Positions 28,404 through 38,198 of a DNA stretch of 64,000 bases are shown one piece after another. How positions within the stretch are numbered: position 1 is the stretch's first letter; each line of letters opens with the position of its first letter. Source of the stretch: Saprospiraceae bacterium (GTDB lineage Bacteria > Bacteroidota > Bacteroidia > Chitinophagales > Saprospiraceae); NCBI GenBank assembly GCA_016715405.1, contig JADKAE010000001.1:1-64000 (forward strand). The letters are read 5' to 3'. A program made the translations under genes and the position numbers. Under the pieces are notes generated by a model. The model was given only the letters and a program-made list of their open reading frames with translations, ran no database searches and was not told where the DNA came from.

Positions 28404-28760
28404 TTACTTAATTGATTTAATATAATTTTCAATCTGGCCACTACCTTGAAATACCTCGGTTGGATCATTGAATGGTGGACGTTTAGTGTTTTGCGGACTC
28501 AATAACTCGCCACTTTCAATCTCATCTGCATATTTTGGCGTTAAACGAAACTTCCCTTCACCTCTAAAATTTAAAATGATTGCCTGCACACCGGTTAATA
28601 CGAAAATTTGAAGGCCGGTTTCTTCGCTTTCAAAAAAGTCCCACTGGTTTAATCTCATGCGAACTGTTTTTCCGGCAAGATAACTTTCGGGGCAGTAGCC
28701 GTTCCAAATTTGAGAAAGTTTTTCGTTGGTCACTTTTATTATTTTTAGTATGTTATTCAA
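28404..28760 (-). CDS. hypothetical protein of HARE/GIY-YIG cluster
   Basis: 118 residues, no signal peptide or membrane segment. Readable features: SYLAGKTVRMRLNQWDFFES, a hydrophobic beta stretch GLQIFVLTGVQAIILNFRGE and a polar tail. No known domain. It lies 20 bases upstream of the HARE-HTH gene on the same strand and is probably co-transcribed. Confidence 0.6.
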   Translation of the reverse strand: MNNILKIIKVTNEKLSQIWNGYCPESYLAGKTVRMRLNQWDFFESEETGLQIFVLTGVQAIILNFRGEGKFRLTPKYADEIESGELLSPQNTKRPPFNDPTEVFQGSGQIENYIKSIK

Positions 28761-28806
28761 ATATACTCACAATAAATGAAATCACATTGATAAAATAAAT
28801 AATTAA

Positions 28807-29862
28807 TCATTCCTTTCCAATCAAATAAAATGGTTCTTCAAAAAACCGCAAGTTATTAATTTTGGCATTTCTTGACCACATTAAAAGCATTTTCCAGTAA
28901 CACATATACATTGCCACCTGATGTTCAATTTTACTTGGAATAGTTTTATTCAATTTCAGGTCAGGAAATTTTGTATACTTTGATTTTAAAACCTTGTGCC
29001 ATCCTTTCAACACATTGCTGTCAATAATTGGTACAGTTTCCGGGGAAAAAATATGCAATGTTTTTGAAGCACCTACTATTGAATGGTTGATAGCTCCGGC
29101 CAATATAATTAAAGATTCTCTAATAACTTCCTCCCTTTTAATAAACTCATCAATTGATTTAATTGAACCAATTTTATTTGCAGCTACCAACATATCTTTA
29201 ATCCCGACACCCTCACTAATATGTATATGAAGCATTGTTGGCATCCATGAATATGCAATGCTAATAGCCTTAATTAAATTATCAGACGATTTTGGTTCAA
29301 GATGTAATCTTTTTACATGACTGTAATGATCATAAAGATCAGTATTGTAGCGTCTTTTTATTCTGTCTGCTTTGCTTTGTAATTTCATGATAAGATCCTG
29401 GTTCAAAATATCATTTATTGTGCTTTTCAATTTGGGTTGAATTATCTTTGGTTCTTTTATATTTTTAGCACTACTTGCCTTCGCTTGATTTAAAAATGGA
29501 ATATTTGATAAATAAATATAAAATCCGTATCGAGTACCCTTAAACCACCACTCCCCTTTAATTTCATACCCATTCTTAATTTCCTTACTCACCATTAACA
29601 ATATCCTTTTCTTCAATGCCCTGAAATGTTTCATTAATGTAAAAAAATGACCGCCAAACTTGTTATTAGGATACAAAAATCCTTTTAAATAACCTCTCCA
29701 ATCTTCACATCCGACATCACATTTTATTCGTTTAAAGTTTTCATTTTCAAGGCTGAAGATAATCCCTTCTTTCAGATTGTATCGTTCATACAATGTCAAG
29801 TCAGTTGTTGGGAGATCGAAATTTTTTGATTTCAGCATAATCAGGGTAAATACAAAATCCAT
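28807..29862 (-). CDS. hypothetical protein, first gene of HARE/GIY-YIG cluster
   Basis: 351 residues; the ATG at 29862 has an AGG seven bases upstream, and an ATG eight codons in is an alternative. The N-terminal part has GCEDWRGYLKGFLYPNNKFG and a Trp-rich stretch EIKGEWWFKGTRYGFYIYL. The C-terminal half is helical (LIKAISIAYSWMPTMLHIHI, VAMYMCYWKMLLMWSRN). The helical half is reminiscent of helix-hairpin proteins, but no catalytic motif is seen. It leads the four-gene run; a defence role rests on context only. Confidence 0.6.
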   Translation of the reverse strand: MDFVFTLIMLKSKNFDLPTTDLTLYERYNLKEGIIFSLENENFKRIKCDVGCEDWRGYLKGFLYPNNKFGGHFFTLMKHFRALKKRILLMVSKEIKNGYEIKGEWWFKGTRYGFYIYLSNIPFLNQAKASSAKNIKEPKIIQPKLKSTINDILNQDLIMKLQSKADRIKRRYNTDLYDHYSHVKRLHLEPKSSDNLIKAISIAYSWMPTMLHIHISEGVGIKDMLVAANKIGSIKSIDEFIKREEVIRESLIILAGAINHSIVGASKTLHIFSPETVPIIDSNVLKGWHKVLKSKYTKFPDLKLNKTIPSKIEHQVAMYMCYWKMLLMWSRNAKINNLRFFEEPFYLIGKE

Positions 29863-30046
29863 TCAAACCTTGACTAAAATGGTTTGTGCTTTCGGTAGTT
29901 TCTTGTTTTTCATAATATGTGTTTTAATTTTTCCTAGGAAAGATAAGATTTCCTAAGAAATTTTGCAGAATTAAAATTTCCTAACTATCTGACCCTAAAT
30001 AATTAACTTGTTTAACTTATTATTTCTGCAAACATATAATAATTCT

Positions 30047-30184
30047 TCAACAATCGGATGGGACACCAAAGCCAGCAAAGTCTACCAAATAAATGTAATC
30101 CTGATTCCTTGCTTCCTGACACCAATTTTTGTGATAATCAGAATAAAAACCGTCTTTATCTGGCTTGCCTACTTTTTTATCCAT
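30047..30184 (-). CDS. 45-codon frame directly after the giant helicase gene
   Basis: ATG at 30184 follows the TAA at 30185-30187 with no gap and in the same frame: DKKVGKPDKDGFYSDYHKNW, then CQEARNQDYIYLVDFAGFGV. It could be a tiny gene or the real C-terminus of the upstream protein separated by one stop codon. The rest of the gap to 29862 holds nothing recognisable. Confidence 0.3.
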   Translation of the reverse strand: MDKKVGKPDKDGFYSDYHKNWCQEARNQDYIYLVDFAGFGVPSDC

Positions 30185-33100
30185 TTACCAATTATCAAAA
30201 TTTTCTGGCTTTTTCTTATCGTAAGAAATTGTATCTTCATAAGACCAAACAACAATTTCATTAATAACAAATTTTTTTAACCCATCTTTTCTTAAAGCCT
30301 CTTGTTTTTTGTACTTCTCATCAGAGGGTTTTCCTTGAGGTTTAGAAAGTTGTCCAATTATAGTCCCATTTGAATCTTTAAGTTCATAAAAATCAAAAAA
30401 ACCATTGGTAGTTAATTTTATGCTAACTTCATCACCACTTTTAAGATTTTTTTTAATAAAATCATTAATACCATTTTTGAAGTTAAATTCCTTGCGGCCC
30501 AGCCGATATTTAATTTGCTAATACCAGGTTCGGCTGGAATCCCTAAACCCAATTTGAATTTAACTGGTAAAATGTATTGCTTAGATTCTTGCAATGCTAT
30601 TTCTCTTTCAAAATTGAATACTAACAACCTAAATCTTGCCCGAGTTAAAGATACAAAAGTTAATCGCTTTTCTTCGTTTAATGCATCTTCAATTTCTTCA
30701 TTCAATATTATCTTAAATTCGTTGTGTGCTAAATTTGAATATGAAGGGGTTATAATTACGCTATCAAATTCGAGCCCTTTAACCTTGTGCATTGTAGTTA
30801 GAACTATTTCCGTTTCATGAGTTGCAGCTGAAATTCTATCCAAATGTTTTTCATAAATTTTATATAGCTGACCATCATCCTTATAGGTCAATTCGGTTAT
30901 GAACTCTAATAAATTATCGAATACCTGACTTTCATCTTGTTCTTCCAAGTATTCCAAAACAAGGGCATGAATAACTCTAATGTAAAAAATGATTCCAATT
31001 TTGGTTCTGGATTATCAGATCGTTTATAAATACACGAAATGTTTGCATAAAATCTAACGGAATTTGTTTTACCTATTTTAGATTTCAAGAATATTATAAC
31101 TGCATGACATTCTCTTATACGCGTAAACTCATAAGGCAAGCTACCCTGAATACGAATTCTGACATTTGGAAGTGTACTTTTATTTTTTGCAAGCCTCTGT
31201 AAACCTCATTATTGGTTCTAAAGAGAACGGCTATTTGTCTGTATGGCTTGGCTTCTGTGTCACTGGGTCTCTTGACGGTTTCTAGTAATAACTCGTTGAT
31301 TTTGTCCCACCATTTAATTTCAGGATTTTGAATATTATCTATTATTTGAGCATAATTAACGATGAAATCCTTATCTGTACTCTAGTTGATCTTGGAATCA
31401 AATGCTGGTGCTCTTCTGGAAGTGTCAATATTTGACTTGCTAATGTCAAAATATCTGGATATGAACGATGATTGTCTAATAAGGTAAATTTTGTTGGATT
31501 AAATCTATTATCAAAGTCATTATAATAGTGATAGGGATCCATTATCTCTCGCGAATATCCATAAATACTTTGGTTAGGGTCGCCAATAATAAATAAGTGA
31601 GCTTTTGTGAGATCATTTAAGCGATATAGTAAATCCATTCTTACTTCATCTATATCCTGAAATTCGTCAACCAAAATATGCTTTAATGGGGCCAATTGAT
31701 TCATAATAATACCAGGAGTATTATTCAAAATCTCTAATAATTTTGGTTCCCACTCCTCAAATTTTAAACCTTCTAAATGCTCTTGGCAGTATTTTTTCGC
31801 TAGCCCGTGAAACGTAAATATTTTGATTCTTTTTGCTAGATTACCGAAACCTAAATCTTTAAATAATTTATCTAATCGTTCTTTTAATTCTGAAACCACA
31901 GCACGATTATATGCTAACACTAAGATTTCTTCAGGATTTGAAAATTTATAATAAACTAATCTTGCTACTCTTAATGCTAGGGTATGTGTCTTTCCAGAAC
32001 CCAGTCTGCAACAACATTAATATTTTGATTGACATCTGAAAAATATATTTCTCTTTGTTCATCATTAAGCCTATTAACTTCTTGATATTTTATCGCTTCA
32101 CCTCTGAAGGCTTTAAAAATAGGATGCTCATCATCAATTTCTCCAACATTTTGAAGATGGTTGATTAATTCTAGTTTAGTTTTGGCTGCAAAAAAACCTT
32201 TTATAAAAGCATCTTTTATATCATCACCTAACTTTGAGAGTACCTGTAATGAAATTAACTTTAACTCCCTAATTTCTTGAGTTTCGTTAAATTCATTATA
32301 AATAATTTTATCATTATTCTCATCCTGTTTTTCATCTATTAAGTCAGTTGAATGCAGATAAATCTCAATACCGGTAGGAAGTAAGCCTCCGGTTTTACTA
32401 TAGCCTAATACAGATAATATAAAGAGCAAGTCGGATAAGTATTGTAGATTCCCTTTGAAATCCAATTTGGAAATAATATCCGGCCAGTTGAAAATCTTTA
32501 TGTTTTTAACAAAGTATTGCTCTGCTACATAATCCAATAGTTTAATGCAATCTTTCTCTAATTGTGCGATCTTATTTAACCATTCTTCCTTTTTGTGATA
32601 CCCATTAAATATTGACTGTTTTATTCGGACTTTTCGGTTGCCATCAGTAACCTTTTCCATTTTGGTTTCGTGTTTAGTCTTTCCCAACAAGCGAATTATA
32701 GTAAAGGCATGTTTGCTTCTCTTTTTGAAAATATCATTGATGTAATAGTTGGACTCCTTTGTTTGAGCTTCTGCATTGTCTTTCTTTGTCCAGGGTAGTT
32801 TTTAAAGTTAATATTTTCATTTACAGATTCCTCAAATAATCATCTAGTTCTTCTCCTTCAAAAAGGAGGAACCATTAGGAACTGATCCATTAGGAAGAAC
32901 TGCATAATTTTCTCTAGCAAAAGAGAAATAACTCAAAATAGCAGGATATTTTTGTTGATTCTCGTAATAAATATTCTTGCAATGATTTGTTTCATCCAAA
33001 CGAATTTTAGTTGGCTCAATAACGACATCTTGTAATAGCTTTATAATACCAGCAGCGTGATTTTTCAATAAAGCGGCAAACAGGTTTTCAAGACTTAGCT

Positions 33101-36100
33101 TGGAAATGCTGCGCAATGAAGCAATAGAAAGTTGCACTACTTTATTTGATTGACCATCTCTTGGAAATAATTCAATTATGGCATGACATACGTTTTCGCA
33201 ATCCAAATCCGGACAATTATTTAAACGTTCGGCTAATTTGTTTAACGATGCGGCATCAAATTCTAAATGGGTAATCGTGAAATAGCCTAATTTAATTCTT
33301 TCTAAACGTTCCAGCCAATGCAAGGCCATTCTGAATTTGTTATCGAGGTCATCATTAAAAGAACCTTTTTCATTTGAATATAGATTGAACGGCACTGCTA
33401 CTGAAATTTCAGTATCCGGTTTCAAGGGTTTAAACCTTGCGATATATTTTTCCAATACCAGTTTAATATCCTTTACCTCATTCCATGAAATTCTGCTTTC
33501 ATGCAGTTGGTCTTTAATTTTGCAAAATCATTATTGGTAGTAAGGCAAAGTGTCTTAATAGGATTTTCACTATTATTAAAACCTGCCTCCAAACGTTGTT
33601 TCTCATTTCTACCAGCCCTTCCAACTTCTTGTAGAAAATCTTCAAAAGTACTGGGTGGTGAATAATGGGTTACAAAATGAATATTTGGAATATCCATTCC
33701 CATACCAAATGCTTTTGTCGCAAAGAGAATTAGAATTTCACCCGTTTTATATTTTTCATAAGTGTCCTTTCTATCTTCTGCATCCATTCCTGCATGAAAC
33801 CCACCTACTTTTTCCGCAAAACTACAGTCAGCTCCAAATACATCTTTTAAACTGTCAGACATTATTAGTGAGCAATCTTCAACCTTTTTTCTGCTCTTTA
33901 CAAAAATGATTGCCCGGCTTAATTTTGGATTGAATTTGCCAGATTTTAAGTAATTCGCTACTTCTAAGAAGCCTATCATCTTCAACCACATTATGTTTGA
34001 AATCCATTTTGATGTGGTCTCTTACCGGATTGTAACTTTTCTCTGTGCCTTCTACAGTTACAACGCCTGGCATGAGAATACTTATTTCTTCAAAAACCTG
34101 TTCGGAAATTGTTGCAGAAAATAGCAGCTTTCGCATTTGATAAACTCCGGAATAACCTGAAACTTTTCTTCCTGCATTCAAATAATCAGGACGAAACTCC
34201 TGACCCCATTGCGAAATACAGTGTGCCTCATCGAATACAACGTACTCTAATCCGCTATCAGCATCCAATCTTGTAAGAAGACAATTTTCAAATGAACGAG
34301 ATCTAAACCGTTCTGGTGTTATGTAAAGAAGAGTGATTTCTCCACCTGAGATCCTACGATAAATATCTCTAATTTCAACATAAGATTTGTCTGCACTGAG
34401 AAACTCAACATTGCTATAAAAACCTTTGTTCCAAAGGGCATCTACTTGATCCTGCATTAAAGCACGAAGTGGACTGATAACAATTGAAAGTTTACAAGAA
34501 AATGCTGAACGGAATAAGGCCGGCCCTTGAAATAATATTGATTTACCAGCTCCAGTTGGTAAAGAAATCAGCAAATCCTTTTTGCAGGTAAAATTTCATT
34601 TAAACATGGGTGCTGATAATTATACCATGGAGATGGAATGCCACCCTCTTCTGGTATCAAAAAGATTTGCCGGAGTATTTCTTTCGCTTCATCAATATTA
34701 AAGTCTGTGTCTGCATTCTCATGAGCTGATGAAAAGAACTCAGCAGCAATTTCCTTATCAGTATCGTAATCTGCTTCTCTATACCACATCTGAACACTTT
34801 TAGCATTAAGATTTAAACTTTTTTCAATACCATAATAGTCAGTCAGTCTTGTATCACAAAGAAATAAATGGAATCTGGATTATTATCATAAAGCATTTTA
34901 TAGTAATAATCAATAAGTGGTTTGTGCAGTTTTATAAGGGAAAATAAATCATAATCCTTTTTAACTGAAGTAGTGTCAGCCTGATAGTCATCTTTCTTTT
35001 GTTCTTCATTAGGTTCAAATGCCACCTGAATCTTCCCCTTCAACATTTGCAATTTCTCCTGTAGCAAAAAACTATGGAAAGAAGTTATTAAAAGTTTGTT
35101 AGGTGATCTATGTGTATGCAGTAATTCTACCTGTCTTGCCAATGAAGCCTTTGTATCAGGAATAAAATACCCTTTACGCCTTGCATAAGCTGACAGCTTT
35201 TCAGTTTCCAATTCATCATTTAAAATTAAAACTTTGGGATTATTTGTATTACCAATACCCTCGAATAATTTGAATTGATATACCCAATATATTTTCCTAT
35301 ACAAAGATTCAGGATTAACCCTTTTTTGCTCGGCTATATAACCAGAATTCCTGGCATCCGGCCTTATAATAAATGAATTTGTTTTTGTAAAGGTTTCATC
35401 TACCCAATCGATATAGTGGGCCTCTTTTATAGGCAAATTATTTATACAGTCCTCAAAGTTGAGATTGCACCATACTTTGAATTTGCCTTTACCATTTTTT
35501 TCTAACCAAATATTTTGAACAAATTCAGGAAATTCTGTAATACCCAATTGCTTGCAGTGACTTTGTTCAAGACTAATGAAACTTTTACCGCCAGACATTT
35601 GCAGCAATTTAGGTTCGTTTTTCAATCTGTCGAAAATTGTAGCAAAATCAAGGTCTTGGCCTAATTGTAATTTACTTGTTAGATTGTATAATTCATTTCC
35701 AACTACAATTATTTCTAAATCTGAAACTTTATTGCCATGCTGTTTAAGAATTTCTATATCAGTTGGCTTAATGCAAATAGGCTTGTGATTAATATTTCCA
35801 AAGTCAACATCAATGTTGTCACATATTAACGTTGATTGCTCAATGTTTAGCTTTAATCGTATGGCTATTGGCAGGTGCTGAAAATAAGGCTGAGATCCTT
35901 TTGAAATACATGAATCCACAAATCGAAAAAGGATAGCTTGAAGCAACTTGTCATCACCAAGAGTTGCTCTTATTTTTTCTTTATTTAAGCGAAAGCCAAA
36001 AGTCTTATTATCCGAATAAAATGTGAGGTCGAATTGATGGGATAATGTATTCCAAAGAAATTCAGGAGCAATTACAACCTTATTCCCCTCTTCATTCAAT

Positions 36101-38197
36101 TTTTCAGTGAGTTGATTAAATGTTTGTTCAGAAATATTCTGGTTTGTGGGATTAGGACGGAAAAAATCATTGGACTGTTTTACAAAATATTCATAATCCA
36201 ACAATGCCCAATTTGAATTGCTGCTAATTTGATTAATTGCTTCGATTGCTTTTGAAGGCAATAATTCTTTAACAGCATCTAAATTACTTTGCGAAACTAT
36301 TATCCTCGATAATTGATTTTTAAAGCCGATAAGTAAGTTCTGTATCAGGTATGCACTTTTGGAGTTTTAAGCCCATAACTAAATCTATTGGGGTTAAGTA
36401 ACATTTCAACCTCAAGCGTATCCCAAATACAATCAGAAGATGGCGAAGCCCCATGTTTTGCTAAAATCATAAGTCAAACTCCTTAATGTTTTGACCAATA
36501 ATTAAAGAACCAGAATTTATCAGGTTTACAAGCTCTGCAACCCCATCTTCCTGCTTTTTAAAATCTGCTTCACTTTTTACGCCTAATCTGCTTTTCCAAG
36601 CAAACTCATTTATTTTCTCACCATCGGATTCTAAGTCAAAACACAAGAAGTCAATTTTTGAAAATTCATTCTCAAGTATACAACAATATATCTCTTGATA
36701 ATTTGATAACGATGGAAAAGAAAATAATATGGAAGAATTTTATCAAACGGCAGTTTTTCTATAAAAGAAGCTTTTTCATCTTCAGTTTTTAGAGCGTCAA
36801 TGTATAGCTTTGTACGAGTTTGAGACAGATCTTTTATTATACCTTTCTCATATAATTCGATATAAAACTGATTAGTTTTGCATCTAAAATTAGTTTCTTC
36901 CATTGGGATGGATGGGAAAATAGTTTTAAATGTCTCAAGAAATGACTGAACAGTTTGTAGCTCTTTTCCGCTTTTAATCTCCCAACCCTGGCCAATTAAA
37001 TATTTAAATGATTCTTCAACTTGTTTTGTGAAACCCTGTTCAGAAAGGAGCTTAGTTAGCACCTGTTGTAATGTCTTCCAATCCAAAGATGACAAAACTT
37101 CATTTTGCCAAAAGTCGTATTCTTCCGGATTAGTATAATATGGTAGCTTTTCAAGATCGCCATTATCCCACAAAGCAAAGCTGATTTTATTAAGAGCTTG
37201 TATCTTCTCAAGTAAAAATGATCCAAAAAGTGAAAGATTCTTAATGATTCCTATTTCTCTTTTTATTTCTGAAAGCGGTTTTTGCTCAAAATTATTTACC
37301 ACCTCTTTGTATATTTGCTCCAATTCTTCTTCATCTAGCTCCGTTTGCAATATTGAAGTTAGCCATTCAATTGCCTCTTTGTTTTCATTAAGGTTGGGTA
37401 AAAGTTTGGCAACTATTGCTTTCCATAAGATATGGTTTCTGCTTTGGGAATCTTATCAGAAGGAACAACGGAGCCCCTCCAACTTGATGCCCGGTAATAT
37501 TTAGCGTTTAAAATTTAAAGCCGGTTTCTTCCTTTATTGTTAACGTAATTTCTGTCTCCTAACTGATCATCGAAAAGTGGGTGGCATAAGAATTTGAAGC
37601 GTTTTCTTTATTGAAAAGAAAAACAGGGGATATTCTTAGATACGTTAGCGGCTCGAAATCTGCCATCCCTATTTTTAATTGCCTCATAAATTACAATGTC
37701 ATCTCATCGTTTATGGGTGGAGTTATAATATTAGTGGAGACACATGGCATTCTACTCCATCAGATATGCCAACAATAATCCCAAGTTGTTGACCCTGTGG
37801 TCGAAAACTTTTACCTTTCCAAGTTTCAATTTCTTGGTCGCCGCTTACCTTTTTCATCAGGCATTAATTCTGGTTTCGGTTTTTTCTTTGCTGTTTAGAA
37901 ACCACTCTTTTTTTCTGATACTATTTTGGAAACATTAATGTTGTTTTTGGTTACTTAATTTCTGCTCTTTTAAAATCTTTTCAAGTTTTGACCGGAGATC
38001 CATTTAATATTCCTCTTAGTCTTTAGATCAATATCAACTGCTATTTTAAATAACTCTATAAGATTAGGAACATGTTCTTCTCGTATGCCTTCAAATTCGG
38101 GCAAGTTATGCCCGACGCACTTCAATCCTTTTTGAAGCTTTTCGGGGTCGATATTTTCACCAATTAATTTACTAGCTAACTCCATCGTAAAGCACAT
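30185..38197 (-). CDS. giant cold-shock-like/exonuclease/RecQ/UvrD protein, heavily frameshifted
   Basis: All coding frames from the ATG at 38197 to the TAA at 30185-30187 appear to form one gene of about 2,670 codons, or two adjacent genes. Domain order: helical N-terminus; a cold-shock-like OB domain (about 37825-37640); a helical region; a DEDD-type 3'-5' exonuclease (about 36660-36330); an unknown region; a RecQ helicase; and a UvrD-type SF1 helicase with all six motifs. The start codon follows the TAA of hsdS with one base between, so it looks like the fourth gene of the hsd operon. About a dozen one-base breaks divide it; each junction keeps the sense when repaired. I recall long RecQ-annotated proteins with an N-terminal exonuclease and C-terminal UvrD part, but cannot confirm the family here. 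Parts are listed separately below. Confidence 0.6.
30418..31380 (-). CDS. giant protein: UvrD helicase motifs IV-VI
   Basis: C-terminal half of the SF1 helicase. The frame open from about 31380 gives IAVLFRTNNEVYRG (motif IV). After a shift near 31180, LPYEFTRIRECHAVIIFLKS follows (frame 31139-30906). After another shift, frame 30957-30418 gives TMHKVKGLEFDSVIITPSYS (motif V) and TFVSLTRARFRLLVFNFE (motif VI). A last shift near 30470 leads into GDEVSIKLTTNGFFDFYELK and the stop at 30185. The motifs match UvrD/PcrA-type helicases. Confidence 0.7.
31342..31920 (-). CDS. giant protein: UvrD helicase motifs Ia-III
   Basis: 192-codon uninterrupted frame: EILVLAYNRAVVSELKERL (motif Ia region), IKIFTFHGLAKKY (motif Ib), LKHILVDEFQDIDEVRMDLL (motif II) and LFIIGDPNQSIYGYS (motif III). 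These are standard UvrD-type SF1 helicase motifs with intact Walker B residues. It is joined upstream to motif I by a one-base shift at about 31998. Confidence 0.75.
   Translation of the reverse strand: MLAYNRAVVSELKERLDKLFKDLGFGNLAKRIKIFTFHGLAKKYCQEHLEGLKFEEWEPKLLEILNNTPGIIMNQLAPLKHILVDEFQDIDEVRMDLLYRLNDLTKAHLFIIGDPNQSIYGYSREIMDPYHYYNDFDNRFNPTKFTLLDNHRSYPDILTLASQILTLPEEHQHLIPRSTRVQIRISSLIMLK
31977..32690 (-). CDS. giant protein: linker and UvrD Walker A
   Basis: 237-codon frame, mostly helical and without a known domain (LEKDCIKLLDYVAEQYFVKN, NRLNDEQREIYF). At its end the DNA encodes GSGKTHTLALRVARLVYYKF in the next frame, i.e. the UvrD Walker A motif, so the frame breaks within it. Upstream, 32843-32700 links to the RecQ part through WTKKDNAEAQTKESNYYIND, which supports one continuous gene. 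Confidence 0.65.
   Translation of the reverse strand: MLGKTKHETKMEKVTDGNRKVRIKQSIFNGYHKKEEWLNKIAQLEKDCIKLLDYVAEQYFVKNIKIFNWPDIISKLDFKGNLQYLSDLLFILSVLGYSKTGGLLPTGIEIYLHSTDLIDEKQDENNDKIIYNEFNETQEIRELKLISLQVLSKLGDDIKDAFIKGFFAAKTKLELINHLQNVGEIDDEHPIFKAFRGEAIKYQEVNRLNDEQREIYFSDVNQNINVVADWVLERHIP
32844..33455 (-). CDS. giant protein: post-RecQ region
   Basis: 203-codon frame downstream of the RecQ helicase: KPDTEISVAVPFNLYSNEKG, FRMALHWLERLERIKLGYFT, then helical text. A winged-helix-like segment (HWLERLERIKLGYFTITHLE) may replace the usual RecQ C-terminal domain. The Cys residues seen (DCENVC) do not form the RecQ zinc site. Confidence 0.6.
   Translation of the reverse strand: MEKYIARFKPLKPDTEISVAVPFNLYSNEKGSFNDDLDNKFRMALHWLERLERIKLGYFTITHLEFDAASLNKLAERLNNCPDLDCENVCHAIIELFPRDGQSNKVVQLSIASLRSISKLSLENLFAALLKNHAAGIIKLLQDVVIEPTKIRLDETNHCKNIYYENQQKYPAILSYFSFARENYAVLPNGSVPNGSSFLKEKN
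33473..34574 (-). CDS. giant protein: RecQ-type helicase core
   Basis: Two frames, 34574-33879 and 33991-33473. The first has Walker A SLPTGAGKSILFQGPALF, RALMQDQVDAL and the RecQ signature VVFDEAHCISQWGQEFRPDY. The second has RAIIFVKSRKKVEDCSLI, LFATKAFGMGMDIPNIHFVT and motif VI FLQEVGRAGRNEKQR. These are diagnostic for RecQ-family SF2 DNA helicases. The break between them lies in an A-rich run near 33890. The zinc-binding domain of classical RecQ was not seen. Confidence 0.8.
34568..36261 (-). CDS. giant protein: unknown central region before RecQ
   Basis: Frames 36261-34843 (472 codons) and 34789-34568, joined by a shift near 34845 through DYYGIEKSLNLNAKSVQMWY. The region is mixed alpha/beta with text such as NKVVIAPEFLWNTLSHQFDL and IIRPDARNSGYIAEQKRVNP, then a Gln/Lys-rich end FEPNEEQKKDDYQADTTSVK. 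FFVIQD followed by the next segment leads to WYNYQHPCLNEIL, the Q-like motif just before RecQ Walker A. Part of it may be a degenerate extra helicase or nuclease domain; not assigned. Confidence 0.6.
36262..37350 (-). CDS. giant protein: helical region and DEDD exonuclease
   Basis: The frame 37350-36631 is helical (LEQIYKEVVNNFEQKPLSEI). After a shift near 36690 it becomes ENEFSKIDFLCFDLESDGEK, whose D-x-E (codons near 36637-36629) is exonuclease motif I. It continues to SLIIGQNIKEFDL (motif II) and LAKHGASPSSDCIWDTLEVE, then YGLKTP-x-HTDTELTYRL (possible motif III). This matches DnaQ/RNase-T-type 3'-5' exonucleases; the last catalytic residues are uncertain because of another break near 36360. 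Confidence 0.6.
37351..38197 (-). CDS. giant protein: N-terminus and cold-shock-like domain
   Basis: The ATG at 38197 opens ELASKLIGENIDPEKLQKGL and VPNLIELFKIAVDID (frame ends 37970). Repairing several shifts gives PELMPDEKG, SGDQEIETWKGK, then a cold-shock-like OB pattern: LGIIVGISDGVECHVSP and DDIVIYEAIKNRDGRFRAAN. The last stretch is the typical end of cold-shock domains (EAxKxRDGRxxAxNV). OB domains of this kind bind single-stranded nucleic acid. Confidence 0.5.
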
Positions 38198-38198
38198 T

